From the NCBI GenBank assembly GCA_016787805.1, contig JAEUTY010000014.1, positions 27,543-91,542 on the forward strand: 64,000 nt of DNA. Direction: 5' to 3'. Every line of letters starts with the position of its first letter. The first letter of the stretch is position 1. The translations under genes were made by a program, and so were the position numbers. This stretch comes from Flavobacterium sp. GTDB lineage: Bacteria; Bacteroidota; Bacteroidia; Flavobacteriales; Flavobacteriaceae. The notes under the pieces were generated by a model, which saw nothing but the letters and a program-made list of their open reading frames with translations, was not told the DNA's origin and did no database searches. Shown piece by piece: positions 52,562-60,234 of the stretch.

Positions 52562-52658
52562 TTTATATGTATATAATTAGCTTTATTCCTATTTTAGAAC
52601 GCAGATTTAATAAATTGGTAAAATTTAAAAAATCTATTTTCAATATTCTATGTTCTTT

Positions 52659-52690
52659 TCTCTGCTTTCTGCCTTTTATTTTCTGCCTTC
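52659..52690 (-). repeat. GGCAGAAA/AGCAGAG word repeat
   Basis: On the minus strand GAAGGCAGAAAATAAAAGGC then AGAAAGCAGAGAAAAG, between truA and the ABC gene. Confidence 0.65.
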
Positions 52691-52704
52691 TAATATTGTA
52701 CTTT

Positions 52705-53439
52705 TTAAATATAATCATATTCCACTTTCGTTAAATACAATCCTTGTGCGGGAACCGAAAAACCAGCTTTGTTGCGGTCTTTACTTTCAATTATTTGGGT
52801 GAAATCGGCTACTGTTATTTTTTCTAAACCAATGTTGATCATGGTGCCAACAATAGCGCGAACCATATTTCTTAAGAAACGATCAGCCGAAATAGTGAAC
52901 ATTAATTTGTCTTCGTTTTGTTGCCAATGCGCTTCGTAAATCTTGCAATTAAAGGTATTAACATCAGTGTTGACTTTTGAAAAACATTCGAAATCAGTGT
53001 GTTCGAATAGTATTTTACATGCTTCATTCATTTTTTCTATGTTCAAAGGCAAGCCATAATACCACGAATCACCACATTCAAAAGCGTTTTTAAATGTATG
53101 AATATGGTATTCGTAGGTACGTTTGGTAGCGTCGAATCGAGCATGAGCGTTGTCATGGACTTTATGAATGTTGAAAATGGCGATGTCTTTGGGTAAATAC
53201 GAGTTGAGTTTGTGTACTAAAACTGGAATTTCAAAAACTAAATCACTATCAAAATGCGCAAACATTTGCTTGGCATGAACACCAGCATCAGTGCGACCTG
53301 CGCCGACAACTTCAATTGGAGTTCGCAACAAAACAGAAAGTGATTTCTCTAAAGTTTCTTGTACAGAAGCAGCGTCGGGTTGGTTTTGCCAGCCGTGGTA
53401 GTTTGTTCCTTTGTATGCTAATTCAATGAAGTATCTCAA
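52705..53439 (-). CDS. truA: tRNA pseudouridine synthase A
   Basis: Forms pseudouridine at positions 38-40 of the tRNA anticodon arm. The catalytic Asp is D51 in VGAGRTDAGVHA. The N-terminal YFIELAYKGTNYHGWQNQP and the C-terminal FLRNMVRAIVGTMINIG are conserved. At 244 residues it is of normal length. Its leader contains the two heptamer arrays at 53446-53522. A TAAATTTG box at 53544-53537 (minus strand) would start transcription just upstream of those arrays and so include them in the mRNA. Confidence 0.95.
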   Translation of the reverse strand: MRYFIELAYKGTNYHGWQNQPDAASVQETLEKSLSVLLRTPIEVVGAGRTDAGVHAKQMFAHFDSDLVFEIPVLVHKLNSYLPKDIAIFNIHKVHDNAHARFDATKRTYEYHIHTFKNAFECGDSWYYGLPLNIEKMNEACKILFEHTDFECFSKVNTDVNTFNCKIYEAHWQQNEDKLMFTISADRFLRNMVRAIVGTMINIGLEKITVADFTQIIESKDRNKAGFSVPAQGLYLTKVEYDYI

Positions 53440-53445
53440 GTTTCT

Positions 53446-53522
53446 GGTTTCAGGTTTCAGGTTTCAGGTTTCAGCTTTTAGCTTTTAGCTTTTAGCTTTT
53501 AGCTTTTAGCTTTTAGCTTTTA
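53446..53522 (-). repeat. Two adjacent heptamer arrays in the truA leader
   Basis: GGTTTCA repeated four times (53446-53473) joined to GCTTTTA repeated seven times (53474-53522), both of period 7. The sense strand reads TAAAAGC and TGAAACC. They are separated from the truA start codon by six bases. Confidence 0.95.
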
Positions 53523-53622
53523 GCTTTTTCGTGCGCCAAATTTACAAAGATTTTAATTGATAAAATATTTAAAGTTTTGCTAATTCCATATTCACTTTTC
53601 AGTATTTTAGACAGTAAATAAT

Positions 53623-53650
53623 TAACTTTGCGACTTAGCGTCTTGGTGGC
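53623..53650 (+). repeat. Family B word repeat before the phosphoesterase start
   Basis: TAACTTTGCGACTTAGCG then TCTTGGTGGCAAA, ending three bases before the ATG at 53654. The first word also fits a -7 box (TAACTTTG). Confidence 0.65.
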
Positions 53651-53653
53651 AAA

Positions 53654-54148
53654 ATGAAAAAAATCCTACTCCTTTCCGACACACACAGTCATATTGATGA
53701 TACTATTTTGAAGTATGTTCGTCAAGCGGATGAAGTTTGGCATGCAGGTGATATTGGTGATTTGGTTGTAACAGATGCTATTAAAAAAATCAAACCTTTG
53801 CGTGCGGTTTATGGGAATATTGATGATGATAAAGCCCGAATGGAATTTCCGTTAAACAATCGATTCATGTGTGAAGGTGTTGATGTTTGGATCACACATA
53901 TTGGTGGTTATCCTGGCAAGTACAACCAAGTGATACGAAGTGAAATTAAGCAAAATCCACCCAAATTGTTTATTTGTGGTCATTCACATATATTAAAAGT
54001 GCAATTCGATAAAGAACTAAATTTGTTGCATATGAATCCGGGTGCGTGCGGAATATACGGATTTCATCAAGTACGAACCATGTTACGATTTGAAATTGAG
54101 GGTGATAAAATTCAGAATTTGGAGGTGATTGAGATTGGAAAAAAATAG
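53654..54148 (+). CDS. YfcE-like metallophosphoesterase
   Basis: 164 residues. The di-metal phosphoesterase motifs are all present: LLSDTHSHIDD, WHAGDIGDL, YGNIDDD, THIGGYPG and FICGHSHILK. It resembles the YfcE/MJ0936 class, small calcineurin-like phosphodiesterases whose physiological substrates are unknown. It stands alone between truA (divergent) and DUF4293 (convergent). Its TAG stop is the first word of a CAGTGTT repeat. Confidence 0.92.
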   Translation: MKKILLLSDTHSHIDDTILKYVRQADEVWHAGDIGDLVVTDAIKKIKPLRAVYGNIDDDKARMEFPLNNRFMCEGVDVWITHIGGYPGKYNQVIRSEIKQNPPKLFICGHSHILKVQFDKELNLLHMNPGACGIYGFHQVRTMLRFEIEGDKIQNLEVIEIGKK

Positions 54149-54196
54149 TGTTCAGTGTTCAGTGAGCAGAAAGCAGAAAGCAGAATTCAGAAGGCA
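54146..54196 (+). repeat. CAGTGTT/CAGAAAG word repeat starting at a stop codon
   Basis: TAGTGTTCAGTGTTCAGTGA then GCAGAAAGCAGAAAGCAG and AATTCAGAAGGC. The first three bases are the in-frame stop of the phosphoesterase gene. Confidence 0.8.
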
Positions 54197-54223
54197 TAAT
54201 TAAGACTAAATCTTGCAATAAAA

Positions 54224-54266
54224 ACTTTGCGCACCTTTCGAGAAGCTTAGCGCCTTTGCAGTAAAA
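54224..54266 (+). repeat. Family B word repeat (CTTTGCGCAC)
   Basis: CTTTGCGCACCTTTCGAG then AAGCTTAGCGCCTTTGCAGT, downstream of the phosphoesterase on its strand. Confidence 0.7.
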
Positions 54267-54282
54267 GCATGAGCGAAGCGAA

Positions 54283-54316
54283 CAAAAAAATCCGTCTCAA
54301 CTGAATGAAACGGATT
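54283..54316 (-). terminator. Terminator of the DUF4293 gene
   Basis: Stem AATCCGT (54289) / ACGGATT (54310) extended by TCA / TGA, with T tail on the minus strand from the A run. Confidence 0.82.
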
Positions 54317-54346
54317 CTTACGCACTAATAAACTAAGTTTATAGGT

Positions 54347-54757
54347 TTACCTCAATCGATCAACAGATTTTACGAGATCTTCATCCTTTTTGATGGCTTT
54401 GTTGGCCAAAACCAGCATAACGATAGAAATAATAGGTAGAAACATCCCAATACCTTTCTCAGAAACTAACGCCGTTTCTCCAGATAAATTTAGCGAACGA
54501 TATACAAATAATCCTAATAAAATTAAATTTAATATGATGTTCAATCTGCCTAACACAAATTGATGTTGTCTCTTTTTGTATGAAATAATACTAATTAACG
54601 ATAAAACAGCGCTCAAACCAAATAGTGCGTTGTATACCAAACTCTGCATAAAATAAAAGTCTTTACCATCTATTTTCCATAAAGGGAAAACAAAAGGAAG
54701 AACGCCGTTTACAATTAAAGCGATTGCTAAATATACAGTTTGAATACGTTGAATCAT
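54347..54757 (-). CDS. DUF4293 membrane protein
   Basis: 136 residues with four helices. The start MIQRIQTVYLAIALIVNGVL is the DUF4293 signature, common in Bacteroidota, where the gene is often next to rho, as here. Further helices are LFGLSAVLSLISIISY, IILNLILLGLFVYRSL and IGMFLPIISIVMLVLANKAI. Function unknown. A TATTTTTG box lies at 54784-54777 without a clear -33. Rho is divergent, so the two genes face apart across 185 bases. Confidence 0.9.
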   Translation of the reverse strand: MIQRIQTVYLAIALIVNGVLPFVFPLWKIDGKDFYFMQSLVYNALFGLSAVLSLISIISYKKRQHQFVLGRLNIILNLILLGLFVYRSLNLSGETALVSEKGIGMFLPIISIVMLVLANKAIKKDEDLVKSVDRLR

Positions 54758-54808
54758 TTTTAATACAATTGTACGGCAAAAATAGAATTTCTTTTTATAT
54801 AAAACTAT

Positions 54809-54838
54809 TTGCATACTAAAAAAAAAGTTGTATTATTG
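54809..54838 (+). promoter_or_regulatory. Possible promoter of rho
   Basis: TTG (54809-54811), a 19-base spacer and TATTATTG (54831-54838), one mismatch from TAnnTTTG. It implies a leader of about 100 bases. Confidence 0.55.
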
Positions 54839-54844
54839 CACTAT

Positions 54845-54880
54845 AAATCCGTAACAACTTCATAGACAACGGATATTTTT
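54845..54880 (+). promoter_or_regulatory. Terminator-like hairpin in the rho leader
   Basis: ATCCGT (54847) pairs with ACGGAT (54869) across a 16-base loop, followed by ATTTTT. The stem has the same core as the genuine terminators at 37404, 42398, 46901, 48362 and 54283. It may attenuate rho expression; the stem is short. Confidence 0.35.
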
Positions 54881-54942
54881 ACCAAGAAATTTACCACACA
54901 TTTGTATACTGTTTCAAATTATCTAATTCATTATAAACATTC

Positions 54943-56634
54943 ATGTTTGATAGTTCTATATTAAAAGGAATGAAGCTGCCTGAGCTTCAAGAAATTGCCA
55001 AATTGGCCAAAACCATAAAATTTGCGGGCGTTAAAAAAGAAAAGTTAATCGAAATGATTTTGGCTCATCAAGCCGCTACTTCTAATGATGAAGTTGCCGA
55101 TGCACCAGTCGCCAAGCCCGAAAAGGTGAAGCGCGCTAGAATAAAACCCGATGCCAAAGTAACCTCGACGCAAGATTTGTTTTCAGAAGAAAAGCCGCAA
55201 GCTGTTGAAACCAAAGAAGAAGCGCCGACAGAAGTTAAACCAACCAAAATTTCCAAGTTTAAAAAGAAAGAAAAGTTCAAGGCGGTTAAAGAAGAAGCTA
55301 CCCAAATCGATGAAACTTCACCCGAAGAAAAACCTACAGAAACTACTTCAGAAGTTCAAGAACCACAAGAATTTCAAGAAAACTCAGAAGAAAGATCACA
55401 TAATCCTAAATTTAAACATAATAACGGAAATGGTAACGGCAACGGCAGTCAAAACCCGAACCAAAATCCGAATTTCAAAAATAAAAAGAATCCTAACTTC
55501 CGCGATGCTGATTACGAATTCGACGGAATCATAGAAAGCGAAGGCGTACTCGAAATGATGCCCGATGGTTACGGTTTCTTACGCTCTTCCGATTACAATT
55601 ATTTAGCTTCACCTGACGATATTTATTTGTCAACTTCTCAAATTCGTTTATTCGGATTAAAGACAGGCGATACGGTAAAAGGTGTGGTGCGTCCACCTAA
55701 AGAAGGCGAAAAATTCTTCCCTTTAGTAAAAGTATTAAAAATCAACGGTCACGATCCGCAAGTAGTACGCGATAGAGTATCATTCGAACATTTAACACCA
55801 CTTTTTCCTGAAGAGAAATTTGATTTAGCTGGAAGACAATCTACCATTTCGACTCGTATTATTGATTTGTTCTCACCCATTGGAAAAGGCCAACGTGGTA
55901 TGATTGTGGCGCAACCTAAAACGGGTAAAACCATGTTGTTGAAAGACATTGCCAATACCATTGCTGCCAATCACCCAGAAGTATATTTAATTGTGTTGTT
56001 GATTGACGAACGACCAGAAGAGGTAACTGATATGCAACGCAGTGTGCGTGGAGAAGTAATTGCCTCAACTTTTGATGAACCAGCCGATCGCCACGTGAAA
56101 GTCGCCAATATTGTTCTTGAAAAAGCAAAACGCTTAGTAGAATGTGGTCACGATGTAGTGATTTTATTGGATTCGATTACGCGTTTGGCTCGTGCTTATA
56201 ATACTGTGCAACCTGCATCGGGTAAGGTGTTGAGTGGTGGTGTCGATGCCAATGCACTTCAAAAACCAAAACGTTTCTTTGGTGCGGCGCGTAACATCGA
56301 AAACGGTGGTTCATTAAGTATCATCGCAACGGCACTAACCGAAACAGGTTCTAAAATGGACGAGGTAATTTTCGAGGAATTCAAAGGAACGGGTAATATG
56401 GAACTCCAATTGGATCGAAAAATTGCCAACAAACGTATTTTCCCAGCCATCGATTTGACGTCGTCATCGACGCGAAGAGACGATTTATTGCAAGACGAAA
56501 AAACCATTCATCGTATGTGGATCATGCGCAAATACTTGGCCGACATGAACCCAGTAGAAGCCATGGATTTCATCAACGACCGTTTCAAAAAGACTCGAAA
56601 CAACGACGAGTTCTTAATCTCAATGAATGATTAA
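54943..56634 (+). CDS. rho: Transcription termination factor Rho, with disordered insert
   Basis: An RNA-dependent hexameric ATPase that releases transcripts. Residues 1-45 form the helical Rho_N domain. About 46-190 is low complexity: Glu/Lys/Thr/Pro-rich, then Asn/Gly-rich ([19 protein letters not shown]). The RNA-binding cold-shock-like domain follows (about 193-275; [15 protein letters not shown]), then the ATPase core with P-loop AQPKTGKT (323-330), a Walker B region in [16 protein letters not shown] and the C-terminal [18 protein letters not shown]. At 563 residues it is about 140 longer than the E. coli protein, all from the insert. Confidence 0.96.
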   Translation: MFDSSILKGMKLPELQEIAKLAKTIKFAGVKKEKLIEMILAHQAATSNDEVADAPVAKPEKVKRARIKPDAKVTSTQDLFSEEKPQAVETKEEAPTEVKPTKISKFKKKEKFKAVKEEATQIDETSPEEKPTETTSEVQEPQEFQENSEERSHNPKFKHNNGNGNGNGSQNPNQNPNFKNKKNPNFRDADYEFDGIIESEGVLEMMPDGYGFLRSSDYNYLASPDDIYLSTSQIRLFGLKTGDTVKGVVRPPKEGEKFFPLVKVLKINGHDPQVVRDRVSFEHLTPLFPEEKFDLAGRQSTISTRIIDLFSPIGKGQRGMIVAQPKTGKTMLLKDIANTIAANHPEVYLIVLLIDERPEEVTDMQRSVRGEVIASTFDEPADRHVKVANIVLEKAKRLVECGHDVVILLDSITRLARAYNTVQPASGKVLSGGVDANALQKPKRFFGAARNIENGGSLSIIATALTETGSKMDEVIFEEFKGTGNMELQLDRKIANKRIFPAIDLTSSSTRRDDLLQDEKTIHRMWIMRKYLADMNPVEAMDFINDRFKKTRNNDEFLISMND

Positions 56635-56640
56635 TATACC

Positions 56641-56670
56641 AACCGAGCAGCAATGTTCGGTTTTTTTTTT
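56641..56670 (+). terminator. rho terminator
   Basis: Stem AACCGA (56641) / TCGGTT (56657), followed by a run of about ten T. Confidence 0.8.
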
Positions 56671-56705
56671 GAGAAGCAGAAGTATAGCATTTCAATAGAA
56701 CACTC

Positions 56706-56749
56706 GTCCCGCTTTCCGTCGCACAAGGTTGCTCCTCCAATCGGGGCTA
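56706..56749 (+). repeat. Hairpin module, family C, copy 5
   Basis: GTCCCGCTTTCCG then a short loop with GTTGCTCCTC and CAATCGGGGCTA; 44 bases, immediately downstream of the rho terminator, on the rho strand. Confidence 0.8.
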
Positions 56750-56820
56750 AGTTAGAAATTTTGTAGCTTTTACATAAACCTGTCAGGTTTAATCAAACTC
56801 AGCAGTATTGTTCCGCTTTT

Positions 56821-57195
56821 TTAGGTGTTCAAACGATTTTCTAAAAACTCAATTCGCCTGTTTTTTTCATGAACAATTGTTTTATATTCTTCAATGCGCT
56901 CTTTGAGTTGGAGAATCAATTCTTCCGATAAGAAAGTAATTGTGTTTTTTTTACGATTTTCAATAGTGGGTTGTAAAGTGGCAACTTTTGATTTTTCAGT
57001 CAAAAAAGCACTTGCGTCAATTTGGTATTCGTGAATCACTTTCAACAAACGCTCTACCGAAATGGGCGATTTGTTGTTTTCGATATTGGAATAGGTTTTT
57101 TGCGAAACTTCTAACAGCTCAGCCATATATTCCTGAGAATAACCTTTGTCCAAGCGCAATTGTCTGAGCTTGTTGCCAAAATCATTTCCTATCAT
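56821..57195 (-). CDS. Xre-family HTH regulator with coiled-coil tail
   Basis: 124 residues. A Cro/CI-type helix-turn-helix (about 8-62) has LRQLRLDKGYSQEYMAELL and VSQKTYSNIENNK. The remaining half is a linker and a long coiled coil (LSEELILQLKERIEEYKTI...) for dimerisation. The ATG at 57195 is chosen because it begins the HTH; the frame is open to 57327. It is divergent from the small secreted protein at 57414, with two inverted repeats in the shared region, so it probably regulates itself and that gene. Confidence 0.85.
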   Translation of the reverse strand: MIGNDFGNKLRQLRLDKGYSQEYMAELLEVSQKTYSNIENNKSPISVERLLKVIHEYQIDASAFLTEKSKVATLQPTIENRKKNTITFLSEELILQLKERIEEYKTIVHEKNRRIEFLENRLNT

Positions 57196-57284
57196 AGTTG
57201 GGTTTGGTGTTAAAATAGTATTAAAAGCAAACGACAAACCTTCGATATTATTTTGTGGATTGTAGTAGTTTTTTATGTTAAATA

Positions 57285-57298
57285 AGTAATAAGTTACT
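57285..57298. promoter_or_regulatory. Putative operator 1 in the Xre/secreted-protein spacer
   Basis: Inverted repeat AGTAA-TAAG-TTACT (57285-57298) in the divergent spacer of the Xre-type regulator and the 57414 gene. Confidence 0.45.
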
Positions 57299-57299
57299 A

Positions 57300-57339
57300 A
57301 AAAAACACTGTTTTTTACTAATAACAACTGGTGTTTTTT
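57300..57339. promoter_or_regulatory. Putative operator 2 in the same spacer
   Basis: Nine-base inverted repeat AAAAAACAC (57300-57308) / GTGTTTTTT (57331-57339) with a 22-base interior. Confidence 0.4.
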
Positions 57340-57413
57340 CTCAATTTTATGTTTTTAATTCAAAAACAGCGCAAGTATGAAATCACCACTACTTAATCTT
57401 AAAACCAATCAAA

Positions 57414-57812
57414 ATGAAAGTAGTAGTTCTAGTAGTGTTGGTGCTTTTACAGTGCCAAAGTTATGCGCAATCCGACCTTGATCGCGTGATTAAAGGAGGC
57501 GAAATTTTATTGGGTGGCTTGGCTTTTGTCAAAACCGCTTACATGGATCCCGAAGCCAATTCAGCTAATGTCAAAAAGACCACATTTAAAAACAAGTTAG
57601 GTCAGAAAATCGTTTTGCGATTGTTCAATGAAGACGATGAAGGCAACGAATTGCAAGAAGAACTAATTATTTCCGACAATGGAAAAGAATCTTTATACAA
57701 CTTACTTAAAGGCGTTTGGCGTTATGAAATCGAAATCTGTGAAGGCGAAATATTCAAAAAAGGCCAATTCAACCTCGAAAAAACAGCTGTAATTACTTTA
57801 AAGGAAGATTGA
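57414..57812 (+). CDS. Small secreted protein of unknown function
   Basis: 132 residues. A signal peptide (VVVLVVLVLLQCQSYAQ) is followed by a mature domain of about 110 residues rich in charged residues: LGQKIVLRLFNEDDEGNELQEEL, a beta-rich pattern and CEGEIFKKGQFNL. The Cys in the signal region (LLQCQS) is not a standard lipobox. I do not recognise the family. It is divergent from the Xre-type regulator and followed by a family C repeat and a strong terminator. Confidence 0.65.
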   Translation: MKVVVLVVLVLLQCQSYAQSDLDRVIKGGEILLGGLAFVKTAYMDPEANSANVKKTTFKNKLGQKIVLRLFNEDDEGNELQEELIISDNGKESLYNLLKGVWRYEIEICEGEIFKKGQFNLEKTAVITLKED

Positions 57813-57854
57813 TTTTTTTTTGAAGCACAAGTATTGTGTTTCAGCAGCACAGTT

Positions 57855-57940
57855 GTCCCGCTTTCCGCAGTATCTTTTTTAATTACCACGGGTTGAAACC
57901 CATGGCAATTAAAAAAGGATACTTGCTGCAATCGGGGCTA
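57855..57940 (+). repeat. Hairpin module, family C, copy 6
   Basis: The clearest copy: GTCCCGCTTTCCG, AGTATCTTTTTTAATT, CCACGGGTT with AACCCATGG, AATTAAAAAAGGATACT, and CAATCGGGGCTA. The inner arms form a stem of about 30 bp with an apical palindrome. Directly downstream of the plus-strand 57414 gene and on its strand. Confidence 0.88.
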
Positions 57941-57971
57941 GATTAGAAAGTTTTGTAATTCTAAAAGCCAT

Positions 57972-58007
57972 AAAAAAAGCCGTTCAACTCAATGAACGGC
58001 TTTTTTT
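57972..58007. terminator. Strong bidirectional terminator before trxB
   Basis: Perfect 15-bp stem AAAAAAAGCCGTTCA / TGAACGGCTTTTTTT with loop ACTCAA. Serves trxB (minus) and stops read-through from the left. Confidence 0.9.
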
Positions 58008-58024
58008 GTATAAGTTTCGTTAAT

Positions 58025-58054
58025 TCTAATTTCTAATTTCTAACTTCTAACTTC
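58025..58054 (-). repeat. GAAGTTA word array after trxB
   Basis: On the minus strand GAAGTTAGAAGTTAGAAATT then AGAAATTAGAATT, between trxB and its terminator. Same words as after rlmD. Confidence 0.85.
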
Positions 58055-58065
58055 GTAAATCATAC

Positions 58066-59013
58066 TTACTCTTTGCTCGCCAAATAACGCTCAGCATCCA
58101 ATGCGGCCATGCAACCGGTTCCTGCAGCCGTAATCGCCTGACGGTATACATGATCTGCGGCATCACCACCAACAAATACACCTGCAACATTGGTTTTAGC
58201 TGTTCCAGGAACATTCACAATGTAACCTGTTTCGTCTAGTGTTAAATAGTCTTTAAAAATGTCTGTATTGGGTTTGTGACCAATTGCAACAAAGAAACCT
58301 GTAGCCGAAATTTCTTTCATTTCGCCCGTGATTCTGTTTTTCACACGAACTCCAGTTACCACTTGTCCGTCACCCAAAACTTCATCCGTTTCAGTATTTA
58401 ATAATATTTCGATATTTTCTGTCTTACGAACACGTTCAGCCATGATTTTCGAGGCTCTAAATTGCTCACTGCGCACCAACATGGTTACTTTTTTGCACAA
58501 TTTTGATAAGTAATGTGCTTCTTCACAAGCCGAATCTCCAGCTCCTACAATCACTACTTCTTGGTTGCGATAGAAAAATCCGTCGCAAACCGCACAAGCC
58601 GAAACGCCACCGCCCATATTCAAATAATGTTGTTCCGATGGTAATCCTAAATATTTAGCCGAAGCACCAGTTGATATGATTACAGTTTCGCAATGCATTT
58701 CTTTCGTGTCATTAACCCATACTTTATGAATTGGTCCCGAAAAATCAACTTTTGTAACCCAACCATCACGCACATCTGTGCCAAAACGCTCAGCTTGTTC
58801 TTGCAAATTCATCATCATTTGCGGACCTGTAATTCCTTCGGGGTTTCCTGGAAAGTTTTCTACTTCGTTGGTAGTAGTTAATTGTCCTCCAGGCTGAGTT
58901 CCTTGGTATAAAACCGGATTCATATTGGCTCTAGCGGCGTAAATGGCTGCAGTATAACCCGCAGGACCAGAACCTATTATAAGGCATTTTACTTTTTCTA
59001 TCGTATCAGACAT
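58066..59013 (-). CDS. trxB: Thioredoxin-disulfide reductase
   Basis: NADPH-dependent reduction of thioredoxin. The FAD fold LIIGSGPAGYTAAIYAA opens the protein. The redox pair is C140-C143 in SACAVCDGFFYR. The NADPH fold GAGDSACEEAHYL and the C-terminal GVFVGGDAADHVYRQAITAAG are conserved. At 315 residues it is a low-molecular-weight bacterial type. A TACCTTTG box (59044-59037) lies about 24 bases upstream of the ATG without a matching -33. Confidence 0.97.
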   Translation of the reverse strand: MSDTIEKVKCLIIGSGPAGYTAAIYAARANMNPVLYQGTQPGGQLTTTNEVENFPGNPEGITGPQMMMNLQEQAERFGTDVRDGWVTKVDFSGPIHKVWVNDTKEMHCETVIISTGASAKYLGLPSEQHYLNMGGGVSACAVCDGFFYRNQEVVIVGAGDSACEEAHYLSKLCKKVTMLVRSEQFRASKIMAERVRKTENIEILLNTETDEVLGDGQVVTGVRVKNRITGEMKEISATGFFVAIGHKPNTDIFKDYLTLDETGYIVNVPGTAKTNVAGVFVGGDAADHVYRQAITAAGTGCMAALDAERYLASKE

Positions 59014-59126
59014 AGTTTGTTTATTTTTTAGTGTTGCAAAGGTATATTTTTATTAAAATAAAAAGTCATGAAACAGATTAGAAAAAACTATTTGTTAATA
59101 AATATGAATTATTAGTTCAAAACATT

Positions 59127-59155
59127 TTGAGAACTAATTTTTAGTTTTATATTTG
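59127..59155 (+). promoter_or_regulatory. Promoter of tRNA-Pro
   Basis: TTG (59127-59129), an 18-base spacer, TATATTTG (59148-59155), then CAC; the transcript would start near 59162, at the tRNA 5' end. Confidence 0.88.
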
Positions 59156-59165
59156 CACTCGCTTT

Positions 59166-59240
59166 CGGGGTGTAGCGTAGCCCGGTTATCGCGCCTGCTT
59201 TGGGAGCAGGAGGCCGCAGGTTCGAATCCTGCCACCCCGA
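59166..59240 (+). tRNA. tRNA-Pro (anticodon TGG)
   Basis: A 75-base cloverleaf: acceptor stem CGGGGTG / CACCCCG with discriminator A; anticodon stem CCTGC / GCAGG around loop TTTGGGA, anticodon TGG at 59201-59203; T arm GCAGG TTCGAAT CCTGC. The 3' CCA is not encoded. It is preceded by a strong promoter and followed by a terminator, so it is transcribed alone. Confidence 0.97.
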
Positions 59241-59243
59241 CCG

Positions 59244-59271
59244 AAAAAGCCGAACATTTGTTCGGCTTTTT
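59244..59271 (+). terminator. tRNA-Pro terminator
   Basis: Stem AAAAAGCCGAAC / GTTCGGCTTTTT with loop ATTT. Confidence 0.9.
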
Positions 59272-59319
59272 TATGTTTTATAATAGAATATGTAATTCGG
59301 TTAAATCATCCGAGTTTTT

Positions 59320-60156
59320 TTATTTCAAAGGTTTCTTTTTCAAAACCGCACTGTCTTCAAAGCGGTTGATTGAAATTTTCTGTTCACCATACAATTCTAC
59401 TTCCGATTTGCCAGTGGCGGTTAGCGTCAAATTATCAATGACTTGAATCGAAGCACTGGTGTACAATTCGGTGGTAACGTCGGCTATTTTGGCGCTTAAA
59501 TTTTTACCTGTGAATTTGCTATCGTTGTCCAAACGCAACTTTAGGTTTTCCACTTCGCCTTCAATTTCGGCGTTACTTTTTTGGTATAAATCAAAAACCA
59601 AATCCGTAGAGGTAATCAAGGCTTTTACTTCGCAGTTTTTGGATAAACTAATAGTGGTTTTGGTTGATTTCAAATTCAAATCGACTTTGGCTTTGTCATC
59701 GCATTGCATCTCAAAGTTTGTGGTTTTTGCATTGATGTAGGCTTTGGCATGCCCCAAACATTTAATCGAAAAATTTTCCAATTGTAAGTCGGTTATTGCA
59801 GTAACTTGAGCATCATCGTTGAGCACCAAGCTTTTTAATACATCCGTATAAATTACACGAACTTTAAGGGTTTTGAATGACGATATATCTTTTAAAGTGG
59901 AAAGTCGCAATGTACTTCCTGTTAAAGCGATATCAATGGCTTGGTGTAAATTATCGTCGGCTTCAATTTCGAGTTCGTTGTCGTCGCCTTTAATTAAAAA
60001 AATTTCGAGGTTGTCGGCTACTTCAATAGCATCGAAGCTTTCAATTTGTTTTTTTTCGGTAGTGACAATTTTAGAGCCTTTTACTTTTTCTTTTTTTTGA
60101 GAATAGGAGAGTGTTGTGGTAAGGATTAAGGTAAGTATAAAAAGCGTTTTTTTCAT
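59320..60156 (-). CDS. GIN-domain (DUF2807) exported protein
   Basis: About 278 residues. A signal peptide (LFILTLILTTTLSYSQ) is followed by a right-handed beta-helix-like DUF2807/GIN domain with repeated strands such as LEIFLIKGDDNELEIEADDN, LRLSTLKDISSFKTLKVRVI and LRLDNDSKFTGKNLSAKIAD. GIN proteins are envelope proteins of unknown function, common in Bacteroidota beside PspC/PadR genes. It is separated from the second GIN gene by a family C module and a terminator, so it is likely a separate transcript. A TAAATTTG box lies 23-30 bases upstream. Confidence 0.82.
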   Translation of the reverse strand: MKKTLFILTLILTTTLSYSQKKEKVKGSKIVTTEKKQIESFDAIEVADNLEIFLIKGDDNELEIEADDNLHQAIDIALTGSTLRLSTLKDISSFKTLKVRVIYTDVLKSLVLNDDAQVTAITDLQLENFSIKCLGHAKAYINAKTTNFEMQCDDKAKVDLNLKSTKTTISLSKNCEVKALITSTDLVFDLYQKSNAEIEGEVENLKLRLDNDSKFTGKNLSAKIADVTTELYTSASIQVIDNLTLTATGKSEVELYGEQKISINRFEDSAVLKKKPLK

Positions 60157-60234
60157 TTTCAATTTTGAATTAGATGCACAAATTTAATAATTATTGTTCA
60201 GAACGACTAACTCTTATCAAATAGTTTGCCAACT

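Noticed and set aside
53446-53522. Possible CRISPR array
   Set aside because: Units are 7 bases with no spacers and no cas genes are near.
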